The notes: generated by a model not told the origin, from the letters alone. DNA of 64,000 bases from Dichetophora obliterata (GCA_963920525.1 OY986439.1:20532819-20596818); one strand, 5' to 3'; positions 11,807-22,796 are shown, counted from the first letter of the stretch. A program made the numbers and translations.

Positions 11807-11839
11807 GTAAGTGACAAAAATTTATTGATAAGTGAGTAA

Positions 11840-13009
11840 AATTATTATAAGTGAAATCTTTTTTAATTTTTTCGCTTTGAACTATAATAATTGTTTTGAC
11901 TAAAACTTCTAAGTTATACTTTATTGTACAATTAGTTGTATCTACTTTATATTTTTGTGTTTTTTTTTTATTTTTAAAAAATTGGTCTCAGTGGCTTAAG
12001 AGATCTTGACTTTAGAAGATTCAAGATTCCATCATGGGAGACAACGTCGTTAAAATATCTATCTATTTTATATATATTATTTTATTGCACTTTAAAATTA
12101 AATAACATTTTTTGCATGTATTAAGCTATGCAGGCCTCCGAATAAAAATTCTCAGTATTAACTTTGGGCACCAAGCGGTCGCCTCTCTGTCTTCTTTTTT
12201 TTTTTCGTAAAAGAAAGATTTTTGCAAGGCTATCTCTCGCGATGTTCGAGATTTTTTAATTAAACTGTGATCAATTCTGGAAAAATAGATAGATAAAATT
12301 TCAAGTTTTTAAAAACTGTTGAATTCACCTTAAAAATAAATAAATATTATTGTCAATCAATTAATTATTAAAACGAAATTTTGACTAAAAATATAATCGG
12401 CCAAACAAGGCTCGAACATGATCTAAATATAATTAAAAAAACATATTCGAACACGGGTCGAACATGATTTTAATATTATTACAAAAGCCTAGTTATCCAC
12501 TCGTTCGAACATCACTTTTGTCTTCGAGCTTCGATGCACACAAACAGTACTCGATGTCCAAAACAAACGCATGCTCAACAACAAAAGCAATCACATTCCT
12601 TGTTCATCAATAATGCTAAAGCGGTGATACAATTAAAACAAATATCTTCAATTTACGTTGTTGATGCGGATTGTCACATTACTTTCGATCGATCTTGAAA
12701 AATTTTTTTACATATGTTCATATTTTGTATATACATATATGTTCATAGTGAGCTGGCATTTATTTGATTAGTTGACAATCATAATCCTTTGTGTTTGGCT
12801 TTTTGAATGCATTGAGGGGCATGTTGCCGTTTGTGAACAAAGAGCTTTCTCTGCCACCCTTCTTTTTGTATGGCAACAAAGAAAGCTTTCAGCTTGATAG
12901 TGTTAAAATGCCCTTCAATGTTTTAAAAGATAATGTAATGAGCAATAATATTTTAGCTGGAGCCTATTTAAATATCCATAAAGTATGTTTTATATACAAC
13001 AGCTGTATT
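11840..13009. other. AT-rich stretch, nothing recognised
   Basis: No gene is seen. A short TCGAACATGATYTAA-like motif repeats at about 12412-12428 and 12468-12478. The ATG-less frame at 12791-13069 has no recognisable domain. Confidence 0.45.
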
Positions 13010-13263
13010 ATATCTGTGTCGATAAGCAATAACAGCTTAAGTCGACTTAAAACAGAACTGAGTTGTTGATATAACTGTATTTCACGCATATAGCTCTATA
13101 AACACACAAAATCTGGAGTTTCTAACATCACCTTAGCCGAAGTTATGACACAAAAACGAAAGACCGTTTCATATAACTTATATGGCGATTGAAAACTTTG
13201 AAGCAATTTTTCTCGAAACTTTGAAATCAGACTTAAGCTGTTATTGCTTATCAACACAGATAT
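13010..13263. mobile_element. MITE of about 254 bp with ends of about 30 bp
   Basis: The left end reads ATATCTGTGTCGATAAGCAA and continues TAACAGCTTAAGTC. The right end is its reverse complement with one mismatch (GTGTTGATAAGC). The spacer is AT-rich and non-coding. No clear target duplication can be defined. Confidence 0.65.
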
Positions 13264-13496
13264 GCAAATCGAATTTGGATGTTTGAAAAAATGGTGAATG
13301 TATATATGTATTTATGTATATTATGTTAAAAGATATGTATATTTATTTATAAATAGTTCTACCATTGTACGGCCACTGTTCGAACCGGGTTTGGCTCCTG
13401 TTTGGACAAAAAGTTCTGCACATGCCCATTGTACGGCCCTGCTCAACACTTTTTTGGCCCAAACTACTTTAAAATGGACGATTTTCGACCCTTGTT

Positions 13497-13767
13497 AATG
13501 TTAATGTTATATGGTGGAGATGCGTACTGCGACCTAAATTAGATCTATTGTACCTCCTTCTCAAAGCTCCGCTCGGTTTGCGGATTACAGAATTCCATCC
13601 AGCCCTATTTCCCTAATGAATTTGAGAATATTCTTAGGTTCAAGGGATGAAACCTGCTCTAGACTCAGCTCATAGTTCCCTAGTGCTAGCTTATGTCTGC
13701 GAGTCACGGCGTCGCAGTTTGTGAGAAGGTGTATTGGAGTCTCCTCTGCTTCTTCACAGAAATGGAA
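13497..13767 (-). pseudogene. Non-LTR retrotransposon C-terminal fragment inserted in the satellite
   Basis: The minus strand encodes FCEEAEETPIHLLTNC and then LEPKNILKFIREIGLDGIL and a stop. This resembles the cysteine/histidine-containing C-terminal region (C, C, H, C) that follows RNase H in LOA/I/R1-type LINEs. A short 3' UTR follows, with a tail of AACATT units (about 13497-13512 on the plus strand). The flanks carry CCCTTGTT (13489-13496) and CCCTTATT (13768-13775), a target duplication of satellite sequence. It is a heavily 5'-truncated copy without its catalytic domains. Confidence 0.7.
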
Positions 13768-13850
13768 CCCTTATTTGGCTGCTGTTCAGCCTCTGTTCGG
13801 CCGTTGTTCAACCGCTGTTAAGCTTTAGTTTCAAAAATTTAATTAGTTTT

Positions 13851-14305
13851 ATGATCTACTAAATTATTACATGAATTAAATTGTGAGCTTTAGATCAAGT
13901 AAGTTTTTAAGAAGGCAACAACAACAACAACTCTGTATAAAGACAATCACTTAGCTGACTAGACAGTCTGTTTCGGAAATCGCTACATTTTCCTCTTCAG
14001 TAGTCTTTGAGTGATTAAGCTGTGATCAACTCTCTGTTTAAACTAGTATATGAGTGCGCAGATTTTGGATTTCATTCTTTTGAATTGTATGGCTGCTAAT
14101 CATATAACATTTCAAAGCAGTAGGCTATTTATAGATCACCGCCATCAACTCTATCAAGGTTGCCACCTGTTCTAGTTGCTTCTTTTTATTTATTTCAATA
14201 TTCATTGGTGTTCGACAGTTTGTCGAAATGCACCATAGAAATTATTCGGGTTTATTGCTCGCCAGAAACTAGTATTCTAACTGAAAGGTGGCTATTTTCA
14301 CAGCC
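13851..14305 (+). repeat. Insertion in the satellite, dispersed repeat X copy 1
   Basis: Sequence at about 13876-14060 (GATCAAGTAAGTTTTTAAGA, AGGC, (AAC)n, AACTCTGTATA, CTTCAGTAGTCTT, GTGATTAAGCTGTGA) recurs inverted at 23.93-24.06 kb. Its first 50 bp also recur inverted at 27.89-27.95 kb. It interrupts a satellite unit whose halves resume at about 14306. No coding sequence is recognised. Confidence 0.55.
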
Positions 14306-16655
14306 AAATGTATTTACGCTGTATACAACAAATTTAAAATAAATAAAATCTTATATGTCCTAGAAATGTATAAAATGTTCAGCACATTCCCACTGTATGG
14401 CCCTTTTCGACCCTTGCTTGCCCTAAATTTCTCCAAAACGGCCAATTTTCGACCCTTGTTCGGCTGCTGTATGGCCTCTGTTTGGCCCTTGTTCAGCCGC
14501 TGCTTGTCTTCAGATAAAAAATGGTATTTTTCTCGGTATACGACAAATTTTTAATAAATAAAACATAATATGTCCATAAAATGTAGGAAATGTTTTAGAC
14601 ATGCCTATCTTACGGCAATGTTCAACCCTTGTTTTGCCGGAATTACTTCAAAACGTAAGATTTTTGACTGTTTTCGGCTATTGTATGATCTCTGTTCGGC
14701 CCTTGTCCAGCTGATGTTAGACTTTAGTTAAAAAATGTAATTTTTACGCAGTATACAACAAACTTAAAATAAATAAAATCTTATACATATAAGATAAAAT
14801 GTACGAAATGTTCTTCTCATTCCCACTGTACGGCCCTGTTCGACCCTTGCTTGCCCTAAATTTCTCCAAAACGAGCAATTTTCGACCCTTGTTAGTCTGC
14901 TACATCTCTGTTTGGCCCTTGTTCAGCCGCTGTTTGCCTTCAGTTAAAACATGGTATTTTTACTCGGTATACGACAAATTTTTAGTAAATAAAATCTGAT
15001 ATGTTCATAAAATGTATAAAATGTTTTAGACATGCCTTTTGTACGGCAATGTTTGACCGTTGTTTTGCCTAAATTACTTCAAAACAGAAGATTTTTAACC
15101 ATTGTTCAGCTACTGTATAGACTGTTCGGCCCTTGTCCAGCTGGTGCTAGGCGTTAGTTTAAAAATATGTTGTTTACTTGGTATACGACAAATTTTAAAT
15201 TAATAAATATTATATGACCATAAAATTTATGAAATATTTTGAGCATGTCCATTGTACGGCCCTGTTCGACCCTTGTTCGGCTGCCATATGGCCTCTGTTT
15301 TTCCCTTGTTGAGCCGCTGTTTGGCTTTAGTTCAAAAATGTTATTCTTCGTCGAAAATATCGTATATGAAAATTTTCAAATAAATAAAATTGTATATGTT
15401 CATAAAATGTACGAAATTTTCTGCACATGCCCACTGTTCAACCTTTGTTTGGCCTAAATTACTTAAAAAAGGACGATTTTCAGTCCTTGTTCGGCTGCTG
15501 TATCTCCTCTATTTGGCTGTTGTTCAGCCGCTGTATGGCTTTAGTTAAAAAATGTTAATTTTACTCGGTATACAAACAAATTTTCATAAATAAAATCTTA
15601 TTTGTCCGTAAAATAGACAATATGTTCTGCGAATTCCCATTGTTTGGCCCTGTTTGACCTTTGTTTGGTCAAAATTATTTCAAAATGGATAATTTTCGAC
15701 CCTTGTTTGGCTCCTGTATGCCCTCTACACGACCCTTGTTAGCCGTAGTTTAGTTTTAGTTCAAAAAACATTAATTTTACTCGGTATTCGACAAATTTTA
15801 AATAAGCAAAATCTTATATGTCCATAAAATATACGATATGTTCTTCACATGCCCTTTAAACAGCAATATCCAACCCTTTTTTGGGCCAAATTACTTCAAA
15901 ACGGACGATTTTCGACCCTTGTTCGGCTGCCATATGGGCTCTGTTTTTCCATTGTTGAGCCACTAATTGGCTTTGGTTCAAAAATATTATTCTTAGTTGG
16001 TATATGAAAATTTCAAATAAATAAAATTTTATATGTTCATAAAATGTACGAAATGTTCTGCATATGCCCACTGTTTGGCCTAAATTACTTAAAAAAGGAC
16101 GATTTTCAGTCCTTGTTCAGCTGCTATATCTGTTAATTTAAAAAAAAAATGTTAATTTTACTCAGTATACAAACAAATTTTAATAAATAAAATCTTATTT
16201 GTCCATAAAATAAACTATATGTTCTGAGAATTCCCATTGTTCGGCCCGGTTCTACCCTTGTTTGGTCTAAATTATTACAAAACGGACAATTTTCGACCCT
16301 TGTTCGGCTCCTGTATGCCCTGTACTCGACCCTTGTCAGCCGTTGTTTGGTTTTAGTTCAAAGAACATTATTTTTACTCGGTATTCGACAAATTTTAAAT
16401 AAATAAAATCTTATATGTCCATAAAATGTACGATATGTTCTGCACATGTCCTTTTGATCAGCAATGTCTAACCCTTCTTTGGCCTAAATTACTTCATACC
16501 GAACGATTTTCGGCCCTTGTTCGGCTGCTGTATGGCTTCCGTTAGGCCTTTGTTCAGTCGCTGTTTGGCTTTAGTTACAAAATATTCCTTTTACTCGGTA
16601 AGCGACAAGTTTTAAATAAATAATATTTTATGTGTCCCTAAAATTGTACGAAATA

Positions 16656-17024
16656 CATAAACACACATTGAATTTTATTTTTCTGGTCTAGTTTATTGTT
16701 TCGAATATTTCTGTGATGTTTTTGTTTTTCAGAGTTTCAAAAATCTGACAAGCAAACTGCAAAGGTTACGACATTAACATTTTTTTCAGGGCAACATTGA
16801 TTGCAAGGAAAAATTACCTTAGATAATTTTTCGACATCTTATTTTTAAAGGAAAGGGCATTTCTTAATGATAAAATTGCTGAAAGAGGCTTAAACAATAT
16901 TCCTGACAATCCTGAACATATGCTCAAAAATTGTCCAAAATCAATTTTTCGATTAAGTATTCTGGAATAGATCACATCCTCACGTGTTGAAAAATTCTTG
17001 TTAGTTCGAAATCTTTTTCGCCTC
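16656..17024. other. Unassigned stretch with an open frame on each strand
   Basis: On the plus strand, an acceptor-like TTTTTTTCAG ends at 16788. A 45-codon stop-free frame follows after some stops (about 16832-16966: ERAFLNDKIAERGLNNIPDN and onward). The minus strand is open over 16814-17024. Neither is recognised as a known protein. The MITE pair beginning at 17028 would interrupt either frame, so at best this is a decayed coding fragment. Confidence 0.2.
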
Positions 17025-17027
17025 TTA

Positions 17028-17421
17028 AGGCCCCTATAGACAAGCAACAAATCGCACAACTGGTTGATAAAATTGTTGCTGGTTGATGAAAATAAGTAGT
17101 GTGTAGGTGGGTTTTTGGTTTTTTTCAGTTTTTCAACCAGTTTTCCAACCAGTTGCTGAAAATCAAAAAGTTTTTATTTTTTCGGCTGAAGCTCATCGAG
17201 TTGATCAACTAGTTGTCGTGTTTTTAGCAAACTTAGTAACTAAACGGAAAACTGAATTTTTTCTTCGGTTTTTGTTGAAGTTTTGCTATTGGCATTTTAT
17301 AAATAAAATGTTTTGAACTGAATTTTAACATCTGCCATCAATTGAAAGTTGTGTCTGTAGGAAAAAACACAAACCAGTTGATCAACCAGTTGTTCGATTA
17401 GTTGCTCGTCTATAGGGGCCT
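17028..17421. mobile_element. MITE with AGGCCCCTATAGAC ends and TTA duplication
   Basis: The left end AGGCCCCTATAGACAAGCAA and the right end (inverse of AGGCCCCTATAGACGAGCAA) are near-identical inverted repeats. TTA flanks it at 17025-17027 and 17422-17424. The interior holds repeated CAACCAGTT / AACTGGTTG and GTTGATCAAC motifs in both orientations. The 3-bp TTA target fits the PIF/Harbinger group. No transposase frame is seen. Confidence 0.8.
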
Positions 17422-17424
17422 TTA

Positions 17425-17577
17425 TGCTATGTTCACAATGAGAGCTAAATTCGCATTTAGAGCATTTACTATATATATTTGTCCCTGTTACTCCTACCTC
17501 GAGTAAAGGGGCCGTTCGTAAATGTGGATTTCGTAAAAGCGCATTTAGCCCTCTTAGCCCTCAGTGTGAACATAGCA
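17425..17577. mobile_element. Second MITE, ends TGCTATGTTCACA, sharing TTA
   Basis: TGCTATGTTCACAATGAGAG is inverted at the right end (CTCAGTGTGAACATAGCA). TTA flanks it at 17422-17424 and 17578-17580. The left TTA is also the right TTA of the MITE at 17028, so the two elements abut with one TTA between them. The interior (153 bp) carries GCATTTAG / GAGCTAAA-type repeats. Confidence 0.8.
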
Positions 17578-17580
17578 TTA

Positions 17581-18915
17581 ATCTTTCTGAAAACTGTGAT
17601 CATAATATTAATGTAATTTTATAGATAATTGTAATAATGTAGAGATATAATAAACATTTTTGTTCAGTAATGTGCTCTTCTATTTTTTGGTCTCATCCAT
17701 TCATCTCCGTCTCATTCTTAGTCACGTATTAAAAATTTTAAAAATTGCGACTCGTTTTTTAGAAAAAGTTTAAAATTTTTTTAATATCATTATACATGTC
17801 ACGAAAGATATTATCATCTTAATAACTCTTATAACCTCTTAAATAAGATACATATACCTTTTTTTATTAATTAAGCATAATGTGTCTAGCTTTTAAAAAC
17901 TTAACTGCTAAATGTATATCATCTCTAAATTTCTAAAAATATATGAGATTTTCCTCTAAGAAAACAAACCCAATCAAGGTGGTTTTATATTCTTTTCGAT
18001 TTATAGCTTTTCTATCCGAACACGTCCTTTTAATATGCCCATATAGCCAAATACGTTTTCGAATTCAATTCCGATTCAATTAAATAAACATTTCAATACA
18101 AATGCAAATCAATAAAAATTAATTTGCTATGCATAAAAAAGCCGCAAGACATTTTAATTCCAGCAACAGTTCGAACACTAAAAAAAAAGGCAAAAACAAA
18201 ACAAAGTCAAGTAAATGAATTCAAGTCAATAAAAAACAAGTCATGTCGAATTTTCCAAAGCTTTGTGTTGGACTTGGCGGATAATAAAGCGACAAAATGA
18301 ACAAAAAACTAAACGGCATTTAAAGCATTTTTGGGATCAAGTATTTTTTAGACTGCTGCTTTAGCCAAAAAAACCATTTAAAAACCATTTGAATCAAGTT
18401 AGAAACAATTCATGAATGATTATTGTGGCTAGTGTGGCGGATATGTACGTGTATATGTATCTCAAAGGTAAGGTACAACAACAACAATAACTGTGTAGCC
18501 AGTTGCATGTGACAACAACAGCAGCCAGCTTTTAGCCATGTTCGAGCGAGTCTTATTAATTCATTTGCAAATCGAACCCCCAGCTTGTGCCTGTTTTCAG
18601 TCAAATGAGTTTCAAATGATTTTCATCGATCCAACCAACATCGGTAGTTGTCCGTCCGTCCACCCATGTATTGTGCTCTATGTCATTTCGTAGGTATCAC
18701 TGCCATATGTCGTTTTATTTCGTGCGTGTCGTGATTTATTTTTATGCTGTGATAATTTGGTGTCTTTTGTTTGGCTAATTCTACTTCCCGTTTTTGTGTT
18801 TTTTTTTTTTTTGGTTTTTGTCTACCTTGGGTTGGCAACACCGACTGACTCACTAACTACCATTTAATATGATTTTTGTTTTTGTGCTTGTATTATTGTT
18901 GTTCCGCAGTTGTAT
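17581..18915. other. AT-rich stretch, nothing recognised
   Basis: AATAAA occurs at about 17649 in a 3'-UTR-like context, and a short CAA tract lies near 18480. No exon, TIR or dispersed repeat was recognised. The minus-strand frame at 18410-18604 has no motif. Confidence 0.4.
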
Positions 18916-18921
18916 TGCGTA

Positions 18922-18955
18922 TATAAAACAAATTGTTTTCGCTTACATCTCAGAC
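18922..18955 (+). promoter_or_regulatory. Candidate core promoter (TATA and initiator)
   Basis: TATAAAAC (18923-18930) is followed by TCAGAC at 18950-18955, which puts the candidate +1 A at 18952, 29 bp from the first T of TATAAA. That is the normal TATA-to-start distance. The initiator matches the fly TCAKTY consensus only partly. Downstream, ATG at 18997 opens a 24-codon frame only. The context is gene-like (less AT-rich), but no transcript can be shown from sequence alone. Confidence 0.3.
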
Positions 18956-19250
18956 AGTTTTTGATATCTTTTTTGTTGACAGCCGCGCACAAATTAATGA
19001 CAAGTGCGTTTTGCCAAACCCCCGCAACAGATCTATATAATAGATTTTTTGTTTGTTTTTTGTTTTTCTAAGATTGGCAATGTTGTACTGTTTGTTGTAG
19101 CTTTGGTATTGTTAAAATTTTTCATTTTCTTACTTCTTGCGTTTGTGTTCATTTTATTGATTACTTGGTTTGGTTATTTTTTAATGCCTTTGAGCCATTA
19201 TTTCTGTGTAGCACTTTAAAGTGTTTGCAGCTGTAATAATATTGTTAGCA

Positions 19251-19295
19251 CTACTGTTGTTGCTGGTTTTGTTATTGTTGTTGTTGTTGTGCTTG
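19251..19295 (+). repeat. GTT microsatellite
   Basis: An imperfect (GTT)n tract, part of the CAA/GTT-rich gene-like DNA at 18.8-19.3 kb. Confidence 0.8.
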
Positions 19296-19712
19296 TTATA
19301 TGTTGGAAATCTTGCATTTGTTTAATTCTCAACTATAGTGCCGAATGCAAATTTTTGGTATGCATTTTAAATATTTTTAAAGTGTTAATGTTTTAGCACG
19401 TGGTGTAGAGTTTTTTTTTTCTGGCATTCCATTTATGATTTATCGGTATGGAATATAAAGCTCTTGTAATATTATAATGAAAGTAATATTTTTCTAAGCT
19501 AATTTTTGGATATAAGTTAGGCCCGTAGCTAAGATGACTTTTGGGATTCAAATATAAGAAACATAATACAAATAAACTTTTTAAATTAAAAATTTTATTT
19601 TTTAACCCTCCAAAAATTACGTGAAAGTCAAATGGCAAGCAATGACAAAAAAAAATATATATATATATAAAACTTCCGTATTGCTTCAATCTTACTTCAC
19701 AAGACCATATAG

Positions 19713-20703
19713 CAGAGCTGTAAAAGAATGCATTCAATTTTTTTTTTCTTCACAAAAAAGTGAATCAGTGAATAACGAAATAAGAATGCATTCAATGAAT
19801 GCAAAATTGATTTATAAATAAAATAAATAAAATATCTCATTAATTTTTGAAAAATTATTAATTATTCATTTTAATTATTCATTTTCGTTATTCAGAATAA
19901 TAAATCATAATTTTTATTCATTTGAATGCTATTCTCAAAGAATGCAACTCACAAATAATTGTAGAATTTTCAGTTATTCTTATTTTATTCATTATTAATT
20001 TTTTGTTCGTTATTAAGTTTTTATTCATTATTCTTTTGTTATACATTATTAATTTTTTATTCATTCTTTATTCTTCATTCATTTTTTATTCATTATTCGT
20101 TTTTATTCATTATTCATTTTTTATTCATTATTCTTTTTTATTCATTATTCATTTTTTATTCCTTATTAATTTTTTAATCATTTTTCATTTTTTATTCATT
20201 ATTCATTTGTTTTCAATTTTTTATTTATGGCTTAGAACTAAAATGAATAAAACATGAATAAAGAATATTGAATGAATAATGTATAAAAATGAAAAATAAA
20301 AAAAAAAATGAATAATGGATAAAATGAATAAAGAATAAAAAAATAATAATGAATAACAAATGAATAATGAATAAAAAGGATAATGAATAAAAAAATTAAT
20401 ATTGAGTAACAAAAGAATAATGAATAAAAAATGAATAACGATTAAAAAAAGAATAATGAATAAAAAAGAACATTTGAAAATTCTGACATTTTTTGAATTG
20501 CATTCTTTGTGAATAGCATTCATATAAATAAAAAAATTATTAATTATTCTAAGTAACGAAAATGAATAATTAAAACATTTTTAAAAATTATTGTGAACTA
20601 AAATTTTATTTATAAATCAATTTTGCATTCATTGAATGCATTCTTATGTAGTTATTCAGTTGTACTTAAAATTCTGAATGTGAATGCCCATTTTACAGCT
20701 CTG
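19713..20703. mobile_element. Large hAT-type foldback element with 8-bp duplication
   Basis: CAGAGCTGTAAAA at the left is inverted at the right (TTTTACAGCTCTG). The flanks are CCATATAG (19705-19712) and CCATATAT (20704-20711), an 8-bp duplication with one mismatch. CAG ends plus an 8-bp duplication fit hAT. Almost the whole 991 bp is palindromic: both arms share GAATGCATTCAATGAATGC, AATTATTCATTTTCGTTA and GAATGCTATTC. The centre consists of TTATTCATT / AATGAATAA arrays in opposite orientations. The open frames here are repeats of Phe/Ile/Leu with no biological meaning. Confidence 0.85.
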
Positions 20704-21127
20704 CCATATATCAACTTTATTTTGTAAAAACATTTTTTTTTTATCAAATATTTCATTTGGCAAAAGTATTTGCTTTTGCTTGGCCAAAAAAAAAATAAAA
20801 ATATAATTTCCTTTTTTTAAATTACTCTAACTTCATAAGCTTCCAACATATTAATGAAAAATTGTTTTTAAATGCTGGAAAAAATAGTAATTTTTATCAC
20901 TTTGTAAAAACTGTATTTAATTTGATTTATATGATTGAGGTTTTTGACAAAAACAAAACAGGTCACAACTCCACAAATTTACGTAAAGGTCACACGTCAA
21001 GAAATCCTAAGAAGTGCAAAAAAAAAATATAAATAATTTCACTAGACCTTCTATCTAACTTATTTTAAAAGATCATATTCGTTTTTGATCAAATATATTT
21101 TTTTATTTACTAATAAACTAAAATTCT

Positions 21128-21287
21128 CCAATGACCGAAATTCGACCTTTTCGTATGCACTCTCGATTGATTCGAAACAAAACATATGTTACTAACATAT
21201 GGTATGCTCATAAAAATTTGTCATCAAATTTACTTTCCTAGTGAATTAGCCACCAGTTCTCTCGCTCAGAAGAGAGCGTAATGTGAG
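21128..21287 (+). repeat. Dispersed repeat Y copy 1
   Basis: ATTCGACCTTTTCG, GTTGATTCGA-like sequence, AACATATGTT, TTTACTTTCCTA and AATTAGCCACCAGTTC recur, inverted, at 53262-53405. It ends beside the element at 21290. It is non-coding and of unknown class. Confidence 0.6.
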
Positions 21288-21289
21288 CG

Positions 21290-22084
21290 ACAATACAGGA
21301 TTTACAAACCTTAGAAAATGAATTTATTTAAGATGTAATAGAAGTTCCAAAGTAGTTATGCCTTGTTTTACAATACAAAACAATGCAGAAGATTTTAAAA
21401 AACTAAAAAACACTATTTTAGTTTTACAATACAAAACAATGCAGAAGATTTTAAAAAACTAAAAAACACAGTTTCGACTAAATGTTTGGATAATATTTAT
21501 TCTTTATTTATGAAAAACAAAGATGAATTCGTAAACAAAAAATTAATTAAATGAGATCATTCGGAAGGCTCAAAAAATAATTTAAAAAACAATAACATAG
21601 TATAATAATGTTAGTAATTCTAAGTACGAATTTTGTGATATTTTGTACAGCTTGTTAAATAAAGTTTTTTTTTTAATTTTTTAATGTCACATATAAGTTT
21701 TTTTTTAAGTTAGTATTTTGTAATATTTTGTAAGTTTAGTTCAAGAAAAGTTTATATTTTTCACGTCATATTTTGTACAGATAGTTACAGAATATTTTTA
21801 TTTTTGTATTATTAAAATTACATTTCAGTATTTCTGAGGTAGTATGTGTTTCTCACATCATGTGTTATTTTGTACAGATATTTTGAGAAAGTTTTTTATT
21901 TAAAAATTTTTTAGATTACATTCAAGTTTTTCTTAGGTTGTATCATTGAACATTTTGGTGGAATATTTTGGAATTTTTTTGCATTGAAGTCAATCCTGGG
22001 AACCCGAAAATACCGGGATCTTAGGCCTTGCAATCCCGGGACTGACGGGACTAAAAAAATCCGGGATCCCGAGATTGGATGGCC
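21290..22084 (+). mobile_element. TIR element Z, copy 1 (partial, lacks later insertions)
   Basis: Most of this stretch is the inverse of 40810-42705. Shared landmarks are ACAATGCAGAAGATTTTAAA, TTCTAAGTACGAATTTTGTG, TTTAGTTCAAGAAAAG and the terminal CCCGGGATT-rich region (TTAGGCCTTGCAATCCCGGG; ends GATTGGATGGCCTA). The outer left terminus is missing. A remnant frame around 21380-21540 (NTVS, CLD, LFLKNK, EFLNNKLI seen in copy 2) may be transposase-derived, but I cannot identify it. It lacks the MITE and SINE found in copy 2. Confidence 0.7.
21366..21477 (+). repeat. 56-bp tandem duplication inside element Z copy 1
   Basis: TTTTACAATACAAAACAATG starts two nearly identical adjacent copies (21366 and 21422). 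The homologous stretch in copy 2 at 42.5 kb has only one, so the duplication arose after the copies separated. Confidence 0.85.
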
Positions 22085-22429
22085 TACTTTCTACGCTTAT
22101 TTTTATATCTTTTAGTATTAGTATTTTGATTTATTCACATGTTATTTTTGCAAAACTTCCCAATCAGCCATTTAGAAATAGTGATTGGATTAAGCTTATA
22201 TACAATGCAAAAACCCAGCCTTTTCCAAGCACGCTTGTAAAACACTTGCGTAGGTAATAAGTTTCCAAGTTGATTTGTAGAATTATTGCGTAAAAAACAA
22301 AAAGTAAGTGTTGTATAATAATACTTGGAAAGACTTGCTTTAAGTAAGTGTTTTCCAATCATACTTGCAAAATGTTAGCCAAGGTAATAATTTTGCAACT
22401 GTTCAAAGTTGCGATTGCTGTTAACTGTT

Positions 22430-22634
22430 GGCCTGTGTAGTCTAGTGGAGAGTGCGCTAGACTATCAACCTAGACGTCCCCGGTTCGAGTCTGAGTTCGG
22501 TCGTGGTTCCTTTTCACTTTCTTTGCTCTTTACTACATTTAAGAATTATGGAAACTAAACATAGAAATCCACGACTTAATTGTGGAAAATATTGAATTTA
22601 AAGGACAAGAACCGCAACTGAGGGTTTAAAAAAA
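22430..22634 (+). mobile_element. SINE-A copy 2 (3'-shortened)
   Basis: Head GTAGTCTAGTGGAGAGTGCG with B-box GGTTCGAGTCT, then the SINE-A body to AATTTAAAGGACAAGAACCG. It ends early in GGTTTAAAAAAAG instead of the usual GATCTT tail. It sits inside the TIR element at 22159. Confidence 0.8.
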
Positions 22635-22796
22635 GCAACAATTCAAGTTTTCTTGAAGGCAAATCGAGTTTGACAGTGAGAAATGAGGACGGTACAGCTT
22701 CTCTCGTATTCTTTCTTTTTGTATTCTTATTTGTCAATTTAAAATGGCTGCGCATTGTTTGGTAAATATATTTATACATAAAAGTTGCGTATTGAA

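Larger units (their letters stand above)
13366..16655 (+). repeat. Satellite-like tandem array, unit about 212 bp
   Basis: About a dozen head-to-tail units run from about 14306 to 16655. Two partial units upstream (13366-13496, 13768-13850) are separated by insertions. Successive TCCATAAAAT(G) landmarks are spaced near 212 bp, with two shorter units of about 175 bp. Each unit has a GC-richer half with reiterated TGTTCGGC / GACCCTTGTT motifs and an AT-rich half (ACTCGGTATACGACAAATTT, AATAAATAAAATCTTATATG). The units are diverged and short deletions are frequent. Open frames inside the array are repeat artefacts. It is an interspersed satellite or the tandem core of an unknown element. Confidence 0.9.

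Noticed and set aside
13298..16071. Several 60-90 codon frames at 13.3-16.1 kb
   Set aside because: They follow the satellite unit (repeated PLFGCC/RPLF-type peptides) and recur with its period.
19922..20523. 111- and 100-codon frames rich in Phe, Ile and Leu that look like membrane proteins
   Set aside because: They are translations of the TTATTCATT / AATGAATAA arrays inside the hAT-type foldback.
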